A stretch of DNA of 64,000 bases from Lysobacter sp. yr284 (GCF_900107375.1 NZ_FNPT01000015.1:1-64000); one strand, 5' to 3'; positions 16,611 through 25,537 are shown, counted from the stretch's first letter. The notes: generated by a model not told the origin, from the sequence alone. Numbers and translations are program-made.

Positions 16611-18377
16611 TCAGTGCCCCAGGACGCGGATCTTGAAGGAATTGAGCTTGCCCTTGGCGGCGGCGTTCGCGGCCAGCGGCACGTCGGCGATCTCCAGCGT
16701 CCAGGTGCCCTTGGCCGGCTCGTCCAGGAACGCGTTGGACGCGGCGAAGTCGAGCTTGAACGCGGAGCTGCTGACGCTGGTCATCGCCGGCACGATGGTG
16801 CTGCGGGTGCCCTTGGGCGAGACCAGCACGATCTGCAACGGGAACGGCGTGTTCGAGGAACTCGAATAGTTCGTCGCAAGGCCCAGCTGCACGCCTTCTA
16901 TCTTGCCGATGTCGCGGTCGATCGCGATCTGCAGCTTGGCCGGCGCGCCGGCGCCGCCGATGGCGACGGCCTGCGCCGGCGCGACGCGCTGCCAGCCGCT
17001 GTCGACCAGCGCCGGCAGCGACTTGAAGCGGCCGGCGAGTTCGACCGCGGCGGTCGCATCCACCAGGCCGAAGCCGTACCAATTGCTGAAGAAATGGCCC
17101 GCGGCGTTCTTGCGCCAACCCGGCACCAGCAACGTCCCGTTGGCATGCTTGACGTCGGGCTGATCCTTGTCCACCTGGCGCGCGGTGGTGGCCAGGATGT
17201 ACTTGACCTCGCGCGCGCCGAGCTTGGGATTGGCCTGCAGCACCAGCGCGGCCACGCCGGAGACCGTCGGCGCCGCCGCCGAGGTGCCGCTCATGGTGCC
17301 GTTGTAGTCGCAGCTCGCGTCGATGGCCGAGGCGGCATGGTCGAGCCGGTTGAACGCTTCGGCGTCTTCGCGGTTGTAGCCCATCGCGCAGCCGGAAGGA
17401 TCGGTGGTGACGATCGCGGGGCTGACGATGGCCGCATCGCCGAACGTCTCCGCCAGCCGCGTCCGGGTCGCTTCGCTGAGTACGGCGCGCTCGCCGCCGA
17501 ACTCTCCGCCCAGGCCGGACACCCACAGCGCCGAGCCGGCGGACGAGTACACCGCGCGCTTGCCGGTCGCGTCCACCGAGGCGATGGTCATGACGCCGAA
17601 CAGGTTGTTGCGCGGGTCCAGGCCGGTCTGCACGCAGCCGACATTGGCGTCGAGGATCGCCTGGGCGCACTTGATCCGGCCGAAGAAGCTATCGCGCTGC
17701 AGGTTGTTGTTGCCGGCGGCCTTGACGTAGACGCGGCCGCGACCGTTGCGCGCGGCCGCCATCGGCTTCTCGTAGGCGTCGACCTGGCTCTCGGAGAAGG
17801 TCTGCGGCGATCCGCTGCCCACGCCCCAGCTGTTGCTGGAGATGTCGACGTCCTGCGCTTCGGCGCCGTTCCACCACGCGTAGAAGATCTTGTCTTCGCT
17901 CAGCGAGGTGGAAACATCGCCGAAGCCGTTGAAGCTCTTGAGCCGCGCGCTCGGTGCGACGCCGCGCACGCCGATGCCGTTCCAGCCCACCGCGGCGATG
18001 ATGCCGGCGACCGAGGTGCCGTGGCCGTAGTCGGGCGTCGTCGGCGTCGGGTCGTGTTCGGGGCGGCCCGGATCGAAGTTCTTGGAGCCGTTGGGCACCA
18101 CGTTGGCGGCGAGGTCGGCATGGTGGATGTCCACGCCTTCGTCGAGCACGCCGACGACGACGCCCTTGCCGCGGATGTTGTAGTCGTGCAGATCGTCGAT
18201 GCCCAGGTCGACCGCGAACGTCGGCTTGGTGTCGCCGAGCACGGCCTGGCCGTAGTTCATCAGATGCCATTGATAGCGATACAGCGGATCGCTTTGCTGC
18301 GCCTGCGCGGCCCCGGCCGACAGGGCCACCAGGGTCGCTACGCTGAGGATCGTTCTCTTGCCGAATAGCTGTCGCAT
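16611..18377 (-). CDS. S8 (subtilisin/kexin-like) secreted protease, S8-1
   Basis: 588 residues; ATG at 18377 with AAGGAG nine bases upstream. Signal peptide about 1-26 (ends GAAQA), then directly SDPLYRYQWHLMNYGQ, the start of a kexin-like catalytic domain with no propeptide between. Catalytic residues: Asp79 (GVLDEGV), His119 (YGHGTSVAG), oxyanion Asn223 (KAAGN) and Ser366 (MSGTSAAAP). Cysteines suggest disulfides. The last ~130 residues form a P/Homo B domain ending TWTLEIADV and FKIRVLGH. Likely exported to periplasm or medium. It is followed by its small I9-like partner and preceded by DNA matching a FimA-S8 junction (18446-18475). Confidence 0.93.
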   Translation of the reverse strand: MRQLFGKRTILSVATLVALSAGAAQAQQSDPLYRYQWHLMNYGQAVLGDTKPTFAVDLGIDDLHDYNIRGKGVVVGVLDEGVDIHHADLAANVVPNGSKNFDPGRPEHDPTPTTPDYGHGTSVAGIIAAVGWNGIGVRGVAPSARLKSFNGFGDVSTSLSEDKIFYAWWNGAEAQDVDISSNSWGVGSGSPQTFSESQVDAYEKPMAAARNGRGRVYVKAAGNNNLQRDSFFGRIKCAQAILDANVGCVQTGLDPRNNLFGVMTIASVDATGKRAVYSSAGSALWVSGLGGEFGGERAVLSEATRTRLAETFGDAAIVSPAIVTTDPSGCAMGYNREDAEAFNRLDHAASAIDASCDYNGTMSGTSAAAPTVSGVAALVLQANPKLGAREVKYILATTARQVDKDQPDVKHANGTLLVPGWRKNAAGHFFSNWYGFGLVDATAAVELAGRFKSLPALVDSGWQRVAPAQAVAIGGAGAPAKLQIAIDRDIGKIEGVQLGLATNYSSSSNTPFPLQIVLVSPKGTRSTIVPAMTSVSSSAFKLDFAASNAFLDEPAKGTWTLEIADVPLAANAAAKGKLNSFKIRVLGH

Positions 18378-18778
18378 GCCGCCGACTCCTTGGGTTTCGC
18401 CGGGCATGCCGCGCCCGTCGCGACCGAAGCGCTCGCTCCGGCCGATGCGGGCCGCATGCACGGGGTGGGTGGACTGATCGGTCCTTTGTAGAACGCGTGG
18501 CGGTCGCCGAACCCCTATCCGGGCGGCGGGTTGGACCGGTCAGCAAACCAAACGCCGCGGGTATGGGGGAGGCCGGCTGGGTTGCGTTGTCGTGGCTGTT
18601 TTTGCGTATTTTTTCGCAGGCGATCGGTATCGCTCGCTCACCGCTGGGTGCGTAAGCATCGACGCGCGCGGTGCACGCATCGGCCTTGCGACACGATGGC
18701 CTTTTCGGGCTGCGACGCCTTATCCACCGATCCGCGACGGCAGCCAAAGCCGCCGCCGCGGAGGATGCTCGGTACGCG
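18378..18778. other. intergenic upstream of S8-1, no gene seen
   Basis: About 400 bp. It holds the ribosome site of S8-1, the pilin-protease junction remnant at 18446-18475, and otherwise no credible frame. Confidence 0.5.
18446..18475 (-). repeat. remnant of a FimA-S8 junction
   Basis: About 30 bases (TGCGGGCCGCATGCACGG, then GGGTGGAC) nearly identical to 24514-24544, where the FimA-1 stop codon follows at once; a weaker match is at 30327-30347 beside FimA-2. Here the similarity ends exactly where the pilin stop would be, implying loss of a pilin gene. Confidence 0.6.
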
Positions 18779-18997
18779 TCAGCAGCTCACGGTCTGCCCG
18801 CCGGTGTAGTCGCTGGTCACGATGCCGGTGACCGTGATTTGCCCCGTGCATTGGTTGTGCACGGCGTGGCCGACGACTTGTCCGTCCTGGTAGTAGGTAT
18901 AGGCCCAGCCGGGAGGCGGCAATTTTCCGCCCGCCGCGGATGCGATGCTGGTCACGCCCGCCAGGGTCAATGCAAGCAACAGGGTCTTCGCGCGCAT
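18779..18997 (-). CDS. DUF6289 family small secreted protein
   Basis: 72 residues from the ATG at 18997, which has GGAG about nine bases upstream. Signal peptide about 1-21 (ends ASA). The mature part PPPGWAYTYYQDGQVVGH, NQCTGQITVTG, TQTVSC-like end (GGQTVSC) fits DUF6289: an aromatic N-terminal strand, a V-G-x turn and two cysteines. Exported; function of the family is not known. Confidence 0.7.
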   Translation of the reverse strand: MRAKTLLLALTLAGVTSIASAAGGKLPPPGWAYTYYQDGQVVGHAVHNQCTGQITVTGIVTSDYTGGQTVSC

Positions 18998-19195
18998 CAC
19001 CGGTTTCTCCTTGTGTCCGGCCGAGTGCCGGAATCACAACATGCGCACCCGGCAGCGCGCGCGCACGCCGCATCGCATCATCGAAAACTCGCGCTTATCG
19101 CTGAATGCGCGCGAATACATGATCGCGAACACAAAACCCGCTCGCGATCGCGACGCCGATGAACAGCGAACACACTCTGGATCGGCGAGCGTGGC

Positions 19196-19666
19196 TCAAT
19201 CAGGACCGCGGCCGGATCGCGGCGACGCTGCAGCAGGCGCCTTGAGCTGCGCGGGCAAGACGACGCGCCCTTCGTCGTCCCGGCGCAGCGGCGCGATGCC
19301 CATCACCAGGGCTTTGTCCAACACGCCGTACAGATGCGGAAACACCAGCCCGCTGCGCGGCGAGACTTCCCAGCGCAGGTCGGCGCCGGCAGCGCGCAGG
19401 TCCACGGCCGCGACGAAAAGGTCGTGGTTGCCGGCGAAGTGCAGGTCGGCGGTCCGGGTCAGCTGGGTTTCGCTGGAAAGGTGGACGAATCCGTCTTCGA
19501 GGTCCTTGGCCGAACCTTCGAAGCGCCCGCTCGTTTCGAGCGTCTGCCGTTCCGACCGGGTCAGGATCTTGTAGGCGATCGCCGGGCGCGCGGCGCTCGC
19601 GTCCGCCGGCGGTTCCTGGCCGAAGCCGCCGGCGAGCGTCGATGCGATGAGCAGGAATCCGAGCAT
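19196..19666 (-). CDS. DUF952 domain protein with signal peptide
   Basis: 156 residues. After a short signal-like N-terminus (MLGFLLIASTLAGGFG) comes a full DUF952 domain: YKILTRSERQTLETSGRFEGS, KDLEDGFVHLSSETQL, HFAGNHDLFVAAVDL, LRWEVSPRSGLVFPHLYG. DUF952 proteins are small and usually cytosolic, so export here is a variation. The biochemical role is unknown (an ADP-ribosyltransferase-related fold has been suggested for the family). No operon partner. Confidence 0.8.
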   Translation of the reverse strand: MLGFLLIASTLAGGFGQEPPADASAARPAIAYKILTRSERQTLETSGRFEGSAKDLEDGFVHLSSETQLTRTADLHFAGNHDLFVAAVDLRAAGADLRWEVSPRSGLVFPHLYGVLDKALVMGIAPLRRDDEGRVVLPAQLKAPAAASPRSGRGPD

Positions 19667-19974
19667 CTGGTGTCTCCCGATCCGTCCCGCGCAGCGGGCG
19701 TGCAGTGCGCGGCGAAAGGCCCCGCGGCCGCAGCCGCGAATCGCTACGCCGCAAGCCGGGCCGCACGCGGCGGCTTGGCTTGGGGGGCGGTCAGTCTTCC
19801 GAGATGCAGCCTTTGGCCAGCTTCGCGCACCAGTAAATCATGAAACCTGTGTTGATCCCGCTTGCGAACTGCAAACCCGGTCGGACTTTTCCTGCGCGCC
19901 CTATCGCGTCGGCGCCGGATCGGCGCTGCGATGCACGACGCGGTGCGCGCGGCATCACCTGTTCGTCGGCTGCG

Positions 19975-20643
19975 CTACAGGAAGCAGGATTCGAAGTTCT
20001 CGCCCTCGATCGGCGCGCGGTTGTACTTCTTCACGAACGACTCCGGCTTGCGCACGAACGCGTCGAACGCGCGCTGCCCGCTGGACACGGCATGCGCCAG
20101 GGCGTCGTAGAAACTGTCGTCGCCGCCGAGGAACAATTGCTCGTCGGCCTGTTTCTCCAGGCGCTCCACCGCTTTTTGCAGCGCGCGCCGGTGCCGGGCC
20201 GCAGCCTTCTCCAGCCGCGTCAGCTCCGATGCGCGCAGCCGTTCGCGCAGGGCCGCGCGCGCGATCGCCAGGTACGCGGGGTCGAGGCCGTATTTCGGCC
20301 AGTTCAGGGCGGCGACGACGGACCAGAACTGCTTGGGATCGGCGCGCGCCAGGCGTGCGGCCAGGCGCGTGGCCTTCGGCTCCGGCCGCAGCGCGTCGGC
20401 GTCCAGGGGCCGGCTTTTCTTCAGCAGCGCATCGGCCTGCGCCTGCGGCAGCGAGAACACCGTTCGCGGCCCCAGTTCCTTGAGGATCAGGCGGCGCGCG
20501 CGCTTGTCGGAACTCGCGCCGCGCACGCCGAACGCGGCGTCCTTGGCCAGCACGCCGCGCTGGCCGCGCGCGCTCGCCAACACGCAGGGCTGCCTGGCCT
20601 GGTACAGGTACCACTCGTAGGCATCGTTGCCGAGTATCGCCAT
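19975..20643 (-). CDS. conserved soluble protein, unknown
   Basis: 222 residues, no signal peptide. Highly charged and helical: a segment RARRLILKELGPRTVFSLPQ, FWSVVAALNWPKYG, then a long heptad-like helix about residues 130-165 (REREL-type, ASELTRLEKAAARHRRALQ), and GDDSFYDALAHAVSSGQRAF with a conserved-looking C-terminus ENFESCFL. It recalls DUF4240-type proteins in its W-x-x-I/V and DDSF elements, but I do not claim the family. Single gene. Confidence 0.65.
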   Translation of the reverse strand: MAILGNDAYEWYLYQARQPCVLASARGQRGVLAKDAAFGVRGASSDKRARRLILKELGPRTVFSLPQAQADALLKKSRPLDADALRPEPKATRLAARLARADPKQFWSVVAALNWPKYGLDPAYLAIARAALRERLRASELTRLEKAAARHRRALQKAVERLEKQADEQLFLGGDDSFYDALAHAVSSGQRAFDAFVRKPESFVKKYNRAPIEGENFESCFL

Positions 20644-20876
20644 GATCGCTCCGTGCCGCGACGCGGCGACGCGCGTCGGCCGGGTCGCTGTCCTGGGTCG
20701 CGCCGATACTATCCCACGCGCCCTGCCGCAGCGTTTCGCCGCGGCGACGGATTATCGCGTGCCGCGACGGTGGCGATCTCGCCCGGCCCGCGCCAGGCGG
20801 CGATGTCGGCCCGGCGGCAGCGACCGGCGTCGCGCAGCCTGCGCGCCAAGGCGCGCCGGCCTCGCTGCGGCGACGG

Positions 20877-21284
20877 CTAGTCGCCGCGGCGTTGGCGCTT
20901 GGCGCGGAAGCGCTTCTCGCGCACGCGCCGTTCGGCGTAGGCGACCACGCGCGCCGACCACGCGTCGAGCATCACCCCGCTGTTGGCCAGCACGGTCCAC
21001 ACGCCGCGCTCGATCCAGCGTTCGTTGCGGTTGTAGCAGACCCGCCAGTCGCCGAACTGGTCCTCGGGCAGCTGGGTCCAGGCGCATTGGCCGACCATCA
21101 CCGACAGCGCGGCATCGACGAAGCGGCGCGTATCGGGCCGGCGCGAATCCTCCAGGGCGATGACCTGGCGCACCACCTGTTCCAGCAATGGCCATTCGCT
21201 GTCGCTGAGTTGCACGAAACGGGCGCGTCCGCGCGCGTCTTCGCGGCCGTGGCCGATCCGGTCCCGCCTGATTTCGGTTTGCAT
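20877..21284 (-). CDS. IS5/DUF4096-like transposase-derived protein A
   Basis: 135 residues; AGGAGGG just upstream of the ATG at 21284. The body follows the N-terminal (DUF4096) domain of IS5/IS4-family transposases: LSDSEWPLLEQVV, DTRRFVDAALSVMVGQCAWTQLPE, FGDWRVCYNRNERWIERGVW. The catalytic DDE domain is absent and the protein ends in a basic tail. A paralogue lies 69 bp upstream on the same strand. Good ribosome sites and intact frames suggest they are kept as host genes, perhaps DNA-binding, not as IS debris. Confidence 0.7.
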   Translation of the reverse strand: MQTEIRRDRIGHGREDARGRARFVQLSDSEWPLLEQVVRQVIALEDSRRPDTRRFVDAALSVMVGQCAWTQLPEDQFGDWRVCYNRNERWIERGVWTVLANSGVMLDAWSARVVAYAERRVREKRFRAKRQRRGD

Positions 21285-21353
21285 GCTTCCCTCCTGGCTG
21301 CGCGTCGCGCCGCGACGCTGCGGCCGCCGACGCGCGCGTTCACTCCTGTGCGT

Positions 21354-21776
21354 TCATTCCTGCATGAGCAGGCGCTGGCGTTTGCGCGAGCTGCGGCGCA
21401 CCCGCTGCTGGTCCTGGCGTTGCGCGTATTCGGCGATGCGCTGCGCCCAGACCTCGGGCAGGGCGCCGCTGCGCACCGCCCGCTGCCACACGCCGCGCGC
21501 CATCCAGCGGCGGTTGCGGCGGTAGTTGGACACCCAGTTGCCGTAGTCCTGCGCCGGCAGGTCGGTCCAGTAGCAATGGCCGGTCATCACCGACAGCGCG
21601 GCGTCGACGAAGCGGCGGTCGTCGCGCTCGCTGCCGGCGCGCACCAGCGCCGGTTCGCCGAGCGCGCGCTTGAACGCCTCCCACTCGCGGTCGTCCAGCG
21701 CGATGGCCTGGCGCCGCGCGTTCGCCGCCGCCGTGCCGGTGGCCGCGTCGTCGCGCGGCGTCGGGTCGTGCTCCAT
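21354..21776 (-). CDS. IS5/DUF4096-like transposase-derived protein B
   Basis: 140 residues from the ATG at 21776 (AGGAG eight bases upstream). Same DUF4096 pattern as the next gene: LDDREWEAFKRAL, DDRRFVDAALSVMTGHCYWTDLPA, YGNWVSNYRRNRRWMARGVW, AQRIAEYAQR, then a very basic C-terminus (RRSSRKRQR). No DDE domain. The motif RRFVDAALSVM is shared exactly with protein A, showing a tandem duplication followed by divergence elsewhere. Likely co-transcribed with A. No inverted repeats of an IS were seen around the pair. Confidence 0.7.
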   Translation of the reverse strand: MEHDPTPRDDAATGTAAANARRQAIALDDREWEAFKRALGEPALVRAGSERDDRRFVDAALSVMTGHCYWTDLPAQDYGNWVSNYRRNRRWMARGVWQRAVRSGALPEVWAQRIAEYAQRQDQQRVRRSSRKRQRLLMQE

Positions 21777-22110
21777 GGCCCAGCTCCTGCCAGTCGTTGG
21801 AATCCTTGTTCCGTGCACGGACGGCGTCGGCCGTCGCGGTTTCGGCGGCGGATCGGCGAAGCCGGGCCGCACGCCTGCGCCGGCGCCGGCGCGTTGCCGT
21901 CGCACGCCGCAGCGCTCGCTGCGGGTCGCCTGCGATGGGGGCGGTCCTCGCCGATCCCGCGGCGCGTTCGCACCCGCCATGGGGCCGCGAACCGCGGACC
22001 GGCGCTGCGACAAGAAGCCGCAGCGGACCGGGGAATGCGGGGCCGCCAGCGGCCCCGCGCGCATCTGCGTCATCGATGCGGCGCCGGGCGGGCCCGGCGC
22101 CGCAACGCAA
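21777..22110. other. intergenic with two GC-rich hairpins
   Basis: About 330 bp between the I9-2 stop and protein B. No gene. Two strong palindromes near 22037-22058 and 22079-22104 probably end the S8-2/I9-2 transcript. Confidence 0.5.
22037..22104 (-). terminator. double hairpin after I9-2
   Basis: GCGGGGCCGC / GCGGCCCCGC (22037-22058) and CGGCGCCGGGC / GCCCGGCGCCG (about 22079-22103). The second begins within 10 bp of the I9-2 stop. Role inferred from position. Confidence 0.5.
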
Positions 22111-22671
22111 TCACCACGGAACCCGACGCTGCTCGACCAGGCGCGGATTGACTTCCTTCACGCCGGCCTGGCCCTGGATCAGCTGACGCGCCTGCATCGC
22201 CTGGCTCACCGAGGCGTAGCCGATGGTCGCGTTGCCGCCGACCGCCGAGGAGTACAGCAGCGTGCCGCCGGTCTGCTTGACCAACTGGTCGACCACGCCC
22301 GGATGGGTGAAGTAGACGTTGAGCTCGGGCGCGACGACCACCGTCTCGCCGGACTCGGACACCGCCGCGCCGAGGTTCTCGCCGCCGCTGCTGAGCGAGC
22401 GGGCGCTGCGCGCGCTGGCCGAGGCGGCCGCCGGTACCGCGACCACGTAGTCGCCGGCGATCATCTCGCGGCCGGCATCGGTGCTGACTTCGGCCGGACG
22501 GGTGACCACCGCCGACGGCGCGATGCGGTACTGGGTGTGGCCGATGGTGAAACTGTCGCCGACCGCGGCCTGGGCCAGTTCGGCCTTGGAGGCGGAGACC
22601 TGGGCCAGTGCCGCCGGCGCCATCGCCATGGCCAGCACGCCCGCGCAGATCGAAAGGGAATGATTTTTCAT
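22111..22671 (-). CDS. secreted I9/propeptide-like protein paired with S8-2
   Basis: 186 residues with a signal peptide ending ALAQ. Conserved beta stretch VGDSFTIGHTQYRIAPSA; then the propeptide-like C-terminal domain VVVAPELNVYF, helix GVVDQLVKQTGG, TLLYSS, ATIGYAS, helix VSQAMQARQLIQGQAGVK, EVNPRLVEQRRVPW. It starts two bases after the S8-2 stop (TGA-GC-ATG). It is the most divergent of the four small proteins, especially at its last residues, where a true propeptide would lie in the protease active site; this could reflect different specificity. Confidence 0.65.
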   Translation of the reverse strand: MKNHSLSICAGVLAMAMAPAALAQVSASKAELAQAAVGDSFTIGHTQYRIAPSAVVTRPAEVSTDAGREMIAGDYVVAVPAAASASARSARSLSSGGENLGAAVSESGETVVVAPELNVYFTHPGVVDQLVKQTGGTLLYSSAVGGNATIGYASVSQAMQARQLIQGQAGVKEVNPRLVEQRRVPW

Positions 22672-22673
22672 GC

Positions 22674-24443
22674 TCAGTGCCCCAGGACGCGGATCTTGAA
22701 CGAGGAGAGTTTGCCCTTGGCGTCGGTGCCGGCGGCCAGGCTGGTGTCGGCCACTTCGACCGTCCAGTTGCCGCTGCCGGACTCGTCGAGGAAGGCGTTG
22801 ACCGCGGCCAGGTCGAAGGTCATCGTCGCGCCGACCGGCACCGAGCCGGCGGGCACCACGATCGCGCGGGTGCCGCTGGGCGAGACCAGGGTGACGACCA
22901 GCGGGGTGGACTTCAGCGGCAGGGTGCTGCCGACCGGGTAATCCGAAGCCAGGCCGATCTGCACCGCTTCGATGCGGCCCGCGGCGGCGGCGAGGTTGAC
23001 GCTGGCGCGCGCCGGCGCCGCGGCGTTGCCGATCGGTTGCGGGGTTTCCAGGTTCACGCGCTGCCAGCCGCTGTCGACCAGCGCGCCGATCGACTTGAAG
23101 CCGGTCGCGCGGGTCACCGCCGCGGTCGCGTCGACCAGGCCGTAGCCGTACCAGTTGCTGTAGGCGCGGCCGGCGGCGTTGGTGGTCCAGCCCGCCGACA
23201 GCACCGTGCCGTTGGCGTCGGTCACCGCGGCCTGGGTCGGATCGACCTTGCGCGCGGTGGTGGCGAGGATGTACTTGACGTCGCGGTAGCTCAGCTTCGG
23301 ATTGGCCTGCAGCATCAGCGCGACCACGCCGGTCACGGTCGGCGACGCCGCCGAGGTGCCGTTCATGGTCGCGGCGTAGTTGCAGGTGTTGTCGATCGTG
23401 GACTGGTTCGACTCCAGGCGGTTGAGGTCGAAGTCGGACCAGAACACCGCCGGGGTGACCCGGTTGGTGTTGTAGCCGCGCACGCAGCCCGACAGGTCGG
23501 TGGTCATGATCGCCGGATCGAACGACACCGCCGGACGCGTCGCCAGCTGCGCCGGGGTCACCTGGGCGGCGACGGTCGCGCGCTCCCAGCCGTACTCGCC
23601 GCCCAGGCCCGAGACCCACAGCGAGGCGCCGGGGGTGGAGTAGCTGGAGCGCTTGCCGGCGGCGTTGACCGCGGCGACGGTGATGACGTTGAAGTAGTTG
23701 GACTCTTCCACGAACACCGACTGGCTGCAGCCGACGCGGCCGCTGGAAGCCGGGCAGTAGGTGTTTACGGTGTTGAAGCCGTTGCCGGCCGCCTTGACGT
23801 AGACCGTGCCGAGGCCGCCGCGGGTGGCCGACATCGGGTTTTCCCACGCCGCCAGTTCGTTCTCGGAGACGCTGGTCAGGAACAGCGGGGTGGTGTCGCC
23901 CCAGCTGTTGTTGGACACGGCCACGTCCTTGGATTCCGGACCGTCCCACCACGCGTAGCGGATCTGCGCCGAGGTACCGCCGGCGTCGAGGAAGTTGAAG
24001 CTCTTCAGCCGCGCGCTCGGGGCCACGCCGCGCACGCCGATGCCGTTCCAGCCGACCGCGCCGATGATGCCGGTCACCGCGGTGCCGTGGGCGTTGCCGC
24101 CCTGGGCCGCCGACGGAGTCGGGTCGTGGCTGTTGTTGTTGAAGTTCCACGAACCGTTGGGCACGAAGTTCGCGGCTAGGTCGGGATGGGCGATTTCCGC
24201 GCCCTGGTCGAGCACGCCGACCACCACGCCCTTGCCGCGGATGTTGTAGTCGTGCAGGTCGTCGATGCCGATGTCGACGCCGGAGACCGGGCGGGTGTCG
24301 CCGATCACCGCCTGGCCGTAGTTCATCAGGTGCCACTGATAGCGATACAGCGGATCGCCTTGCTGCGCCTGCGCCGCGCCTGCGGACAGGGCCAGAAGGG
24401 TCGCTACGCTGAGGATCGTCCTTTTGCCGGAAAGCTGTCGCAT
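22674..24443 (-). CDS. S8 secreted protease, S8-2
   Basis: 589 residues; ATG at 24443 with AAGGAG nine bases upstream. Signal peptide to about residue 26, then GDPLYRYQWHLMNYGQ with no propeptide. Triad motifs: Asp in GVLDQGAEIAHPDL, His in GNAHGTAVTGI, Ser in MNGTSAASPTVTG; oxyanion Asn in KAAGNG. C-terminal P domain (LVVTLVSPSGTR, NWTVEVAD, FKIRVLGH). It lies 101 bp downstream of the FimA-1 stop, with a hairpin between, and its I9-like partner follows at two bases. Confidence 0.93.
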   Translation of the reverse strand: MRQLSGKRTILSVATLLALSAGAAQAQQGDPLYRYQWHLMNYGQAVIGDTRPVSGVDIGIDDLHDYNIRGKGVVVGVLDQGAEIAHPDLAANFVPNGSWNFNNNSHDPTPSAAQGGNAHGTAVTGIIGAVGWNGIGVRGVAPSARLKSFNFLDAGGTSAQIRYAWWDGPESKDVAVSNNSWGDTTPLFLTSVSENELAAWENPMSATRGGLGTVYVKAAGNGFNTVNTYCPASSGRVGCSQSVFVEESNYFNVITVAAVNAAGKRSSYSTPGASLWVSGLGGEYGWERATVAAQVTPAQLATRPAVSFDPAIMTTDLSGCVRGYNTNRVTPAVFWSDFDLNRLESNQSTIDNTCNYAATMNGTSAASPTVTGVVALMLQANPKLSYRDVKYILATTARKVDPTQAAVTDANGTVLSAGWTTNAAGRAYSNWYGYGLVDATAAVTRATGFKSIGALVDSGWQRVNLETPQPIGNAAAPARASVNLAAAAGRIEAVQIGLASDYPVGSTLPLKSTPLVVTLVSPSGTRAIVVPAGSVPVGATMTFDLAAVNAFLDESGSGNWTVEVADTSLAAGTDAKGKLSSFKIRVLGH

Positions 24444-24486
24444 ACCGCCAACTCCTTGTGGGTCGTCGGACATGCGGCCCGCAGCG

Positions 24487-24512
24487 CCGCCGGAGCGCTG
24501 GCGCGCCGGCGG
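24487..24512 (-). promoter_or_regulatory. intercistronic hairpin between FimA-1 and S8-2
   Basis: CCGCCGG / CCGGCGG around a 12-base loop in the 101-bp gap between pilin and protease genes on the minus strand. The equivalent gap after FimA-2 has a stronger hairpin. Possible partial terminator or mRNA-stabilising element giving more pilin than protease. Confidence 0.4.
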
Positions 24513-24544
24513 GTGCGGGCCGCATGCACGGGGATGGGGTGGAC

Positions 24545-25081
24545 TTACTGGTAGATCATGGTGAAGGTGACGCTGCTGTTCGCCGCGCCGGCGGTAGCGG
24601 CGCCGGTGGCGAAGTACTGCGCGTAGTAGCGCAGCGCGGCGCCGCCGGTATCGACCGAGACCTGCTGGCTGTTCTGCAGGCCCAGCGGGTTGCCGAGCAG
24701 CACCTGCGAGAAGTCGGCGTTGAGCAGCTGCAGCTCGACGTTGCCGGCGTTGCCGGTGCCGCCTTCCAGGGTCAGGTTGTTGCTGCTGGTGTTGATGGTC
24801 GGGCCCGGCTCGAAGAACGTCTGGACCTGGGTGGTGCTGGCGTCGCAGTCGGCGACGCGGATGATGAAGGGCGTGCGGCCGGAGACTTCGCCGGCGGCCG
24901 ACAACGAGGACACCGCGACCGCGGGCAGGCGCACGCGGATGTCGGCCGGGCTGGGGCCGTTGGTGAGCACGCAGGTCGGCGCGATCACCGAGCCTTCGAT
25001 GTGGATGGTGCCGTCGACGGCATAGGCGGAAACGGGCGCAGCAAGAGCGAGAGCGAGTACGGCGATCGAAGCGGTCTTCAT
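24545..25081 (-). CDS. type 1 fimbrial major subunit-like protein, FimA-1
   Basis: 178 residues; ATG at 25081 after AGGGGACG. Signal peptide about 1-21. The mature part has pilin hallmarks: GTIHIEGSVIAPTC with Cys37 paired to Cys79 (RVADCDA), alternating beta strands, N-L-T-L segments and the C-terminal donor-groove end SSVTFTMIYQ with the conserved penultimate Tyr. It is exported and should be polymerised through the chaperone-usher pair at 32.5-35.9 kb. It is closely similar to FimA-2 (MKTASIAVLALA and the last 60 residues nearly identical), so the pair arose by duplication. Confidence 0.92.
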   Translation of the reverse strand: MKTASIAVLALALAAPVSAYAVDGTIHIEGSVIAPTCVLTNGPSPADIRVRLPAVAVSSLSAAGEVSGRTPFIIRVADCDASTTQVQTFFEPGPTINTSSNNLTLEGGTGNAGNVELQLLNADFSQVLLGNPLGLQNSQQVSVDTGGAALRYYAQYFATGAATAGAANSSVTFTMIYQ

Positions 25082-25236
25082 TTCGTCCCCTAGATCTGAT
25101 GTCGCGTTGCGATGTGCACCGGCGTGACGCGGCACCTGGATCCGATCCTGTGGATCGCGTCCCTCTGGACTGCATCCCGTTGGATACGCCCCCGCTGGAT
25201 CCGAACCGCAGATCCGAGCCCGCCGACCTTAGCGAT

Positions 25237-25247
25237 GAACTGTTCAC
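25237..25247 (-). promoter_or_regulatory. shared near-palindromic motif upstream of FimA-1
   Basis: GAACTGTTCAC, 156 bp upstream of the FimA-1 ATG; the matching GAACCGTTCAC is 119 bp upstream of FimA-2. The GAAC-x-GTTC core is palindromic. It could be a common operator, or simply conserved duplicated DNA. Confidence 0.25.
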
Positions 25248-25470
25248 GAACTGCGATGGATTTGGCAGTTCGCTCACCATCCCTCATTAACTACAACGTA
25301 TTTTCTCCACATACCCCCTACACCGTTCGTCACATTCGATCGCAGCGTCGGGCGAACTGTTACCCGATTGCATCGTTTACCTTCGATGCCGCGATTGGCG
25401 TGGCATCGGCACGGAATAAAGCACGCACGTTCGGCGATGTGCGTTCGCACAATCGCGCGCCGCAAACGCA

Positions 25471-25507
25471 ACGACCCGGCCGGCGCGCGAGGCGCCGGCC
25501 GGGTCGT
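25471..25507 (-). terminator. terminator of the S8-3/I9-3 transcript
   Basis: Perfect 16-bp stem (ACGACCCGGCCGGCGC and its complement) with a five-base loop, 30 bp past the I9-3 stop on the minus strand. Confidence 0.7.
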
Positions 25508-25537
25508 GGTTGCGGCGAAGACGGCAGACGCGTCGGC

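Larger units (their letters stand above)
25082..25537. other. intergenic upstream of FimA-1
   Basis: About 455 bp without a gene, more AT-rich than its surroundings, as expected for a promoter region. It holds the GAACTGTTCAC motif at 25237-25247 and the terminator of the S8-3/I9-3 transcript at 25471-25507. Confidence 0.5.

Noticed and set aside
16041-18368. Very long open frame (775 codons) on the plus strand opposite S8-1; similar ones oppose S8-3, S8-4 and the usher.
   Set aside because: In high-GC DNA the strand opposite a strongly biased gene stays open. The minus strand carries complete S8 and usher domains, and the plus-strand products have no recognisable motif.
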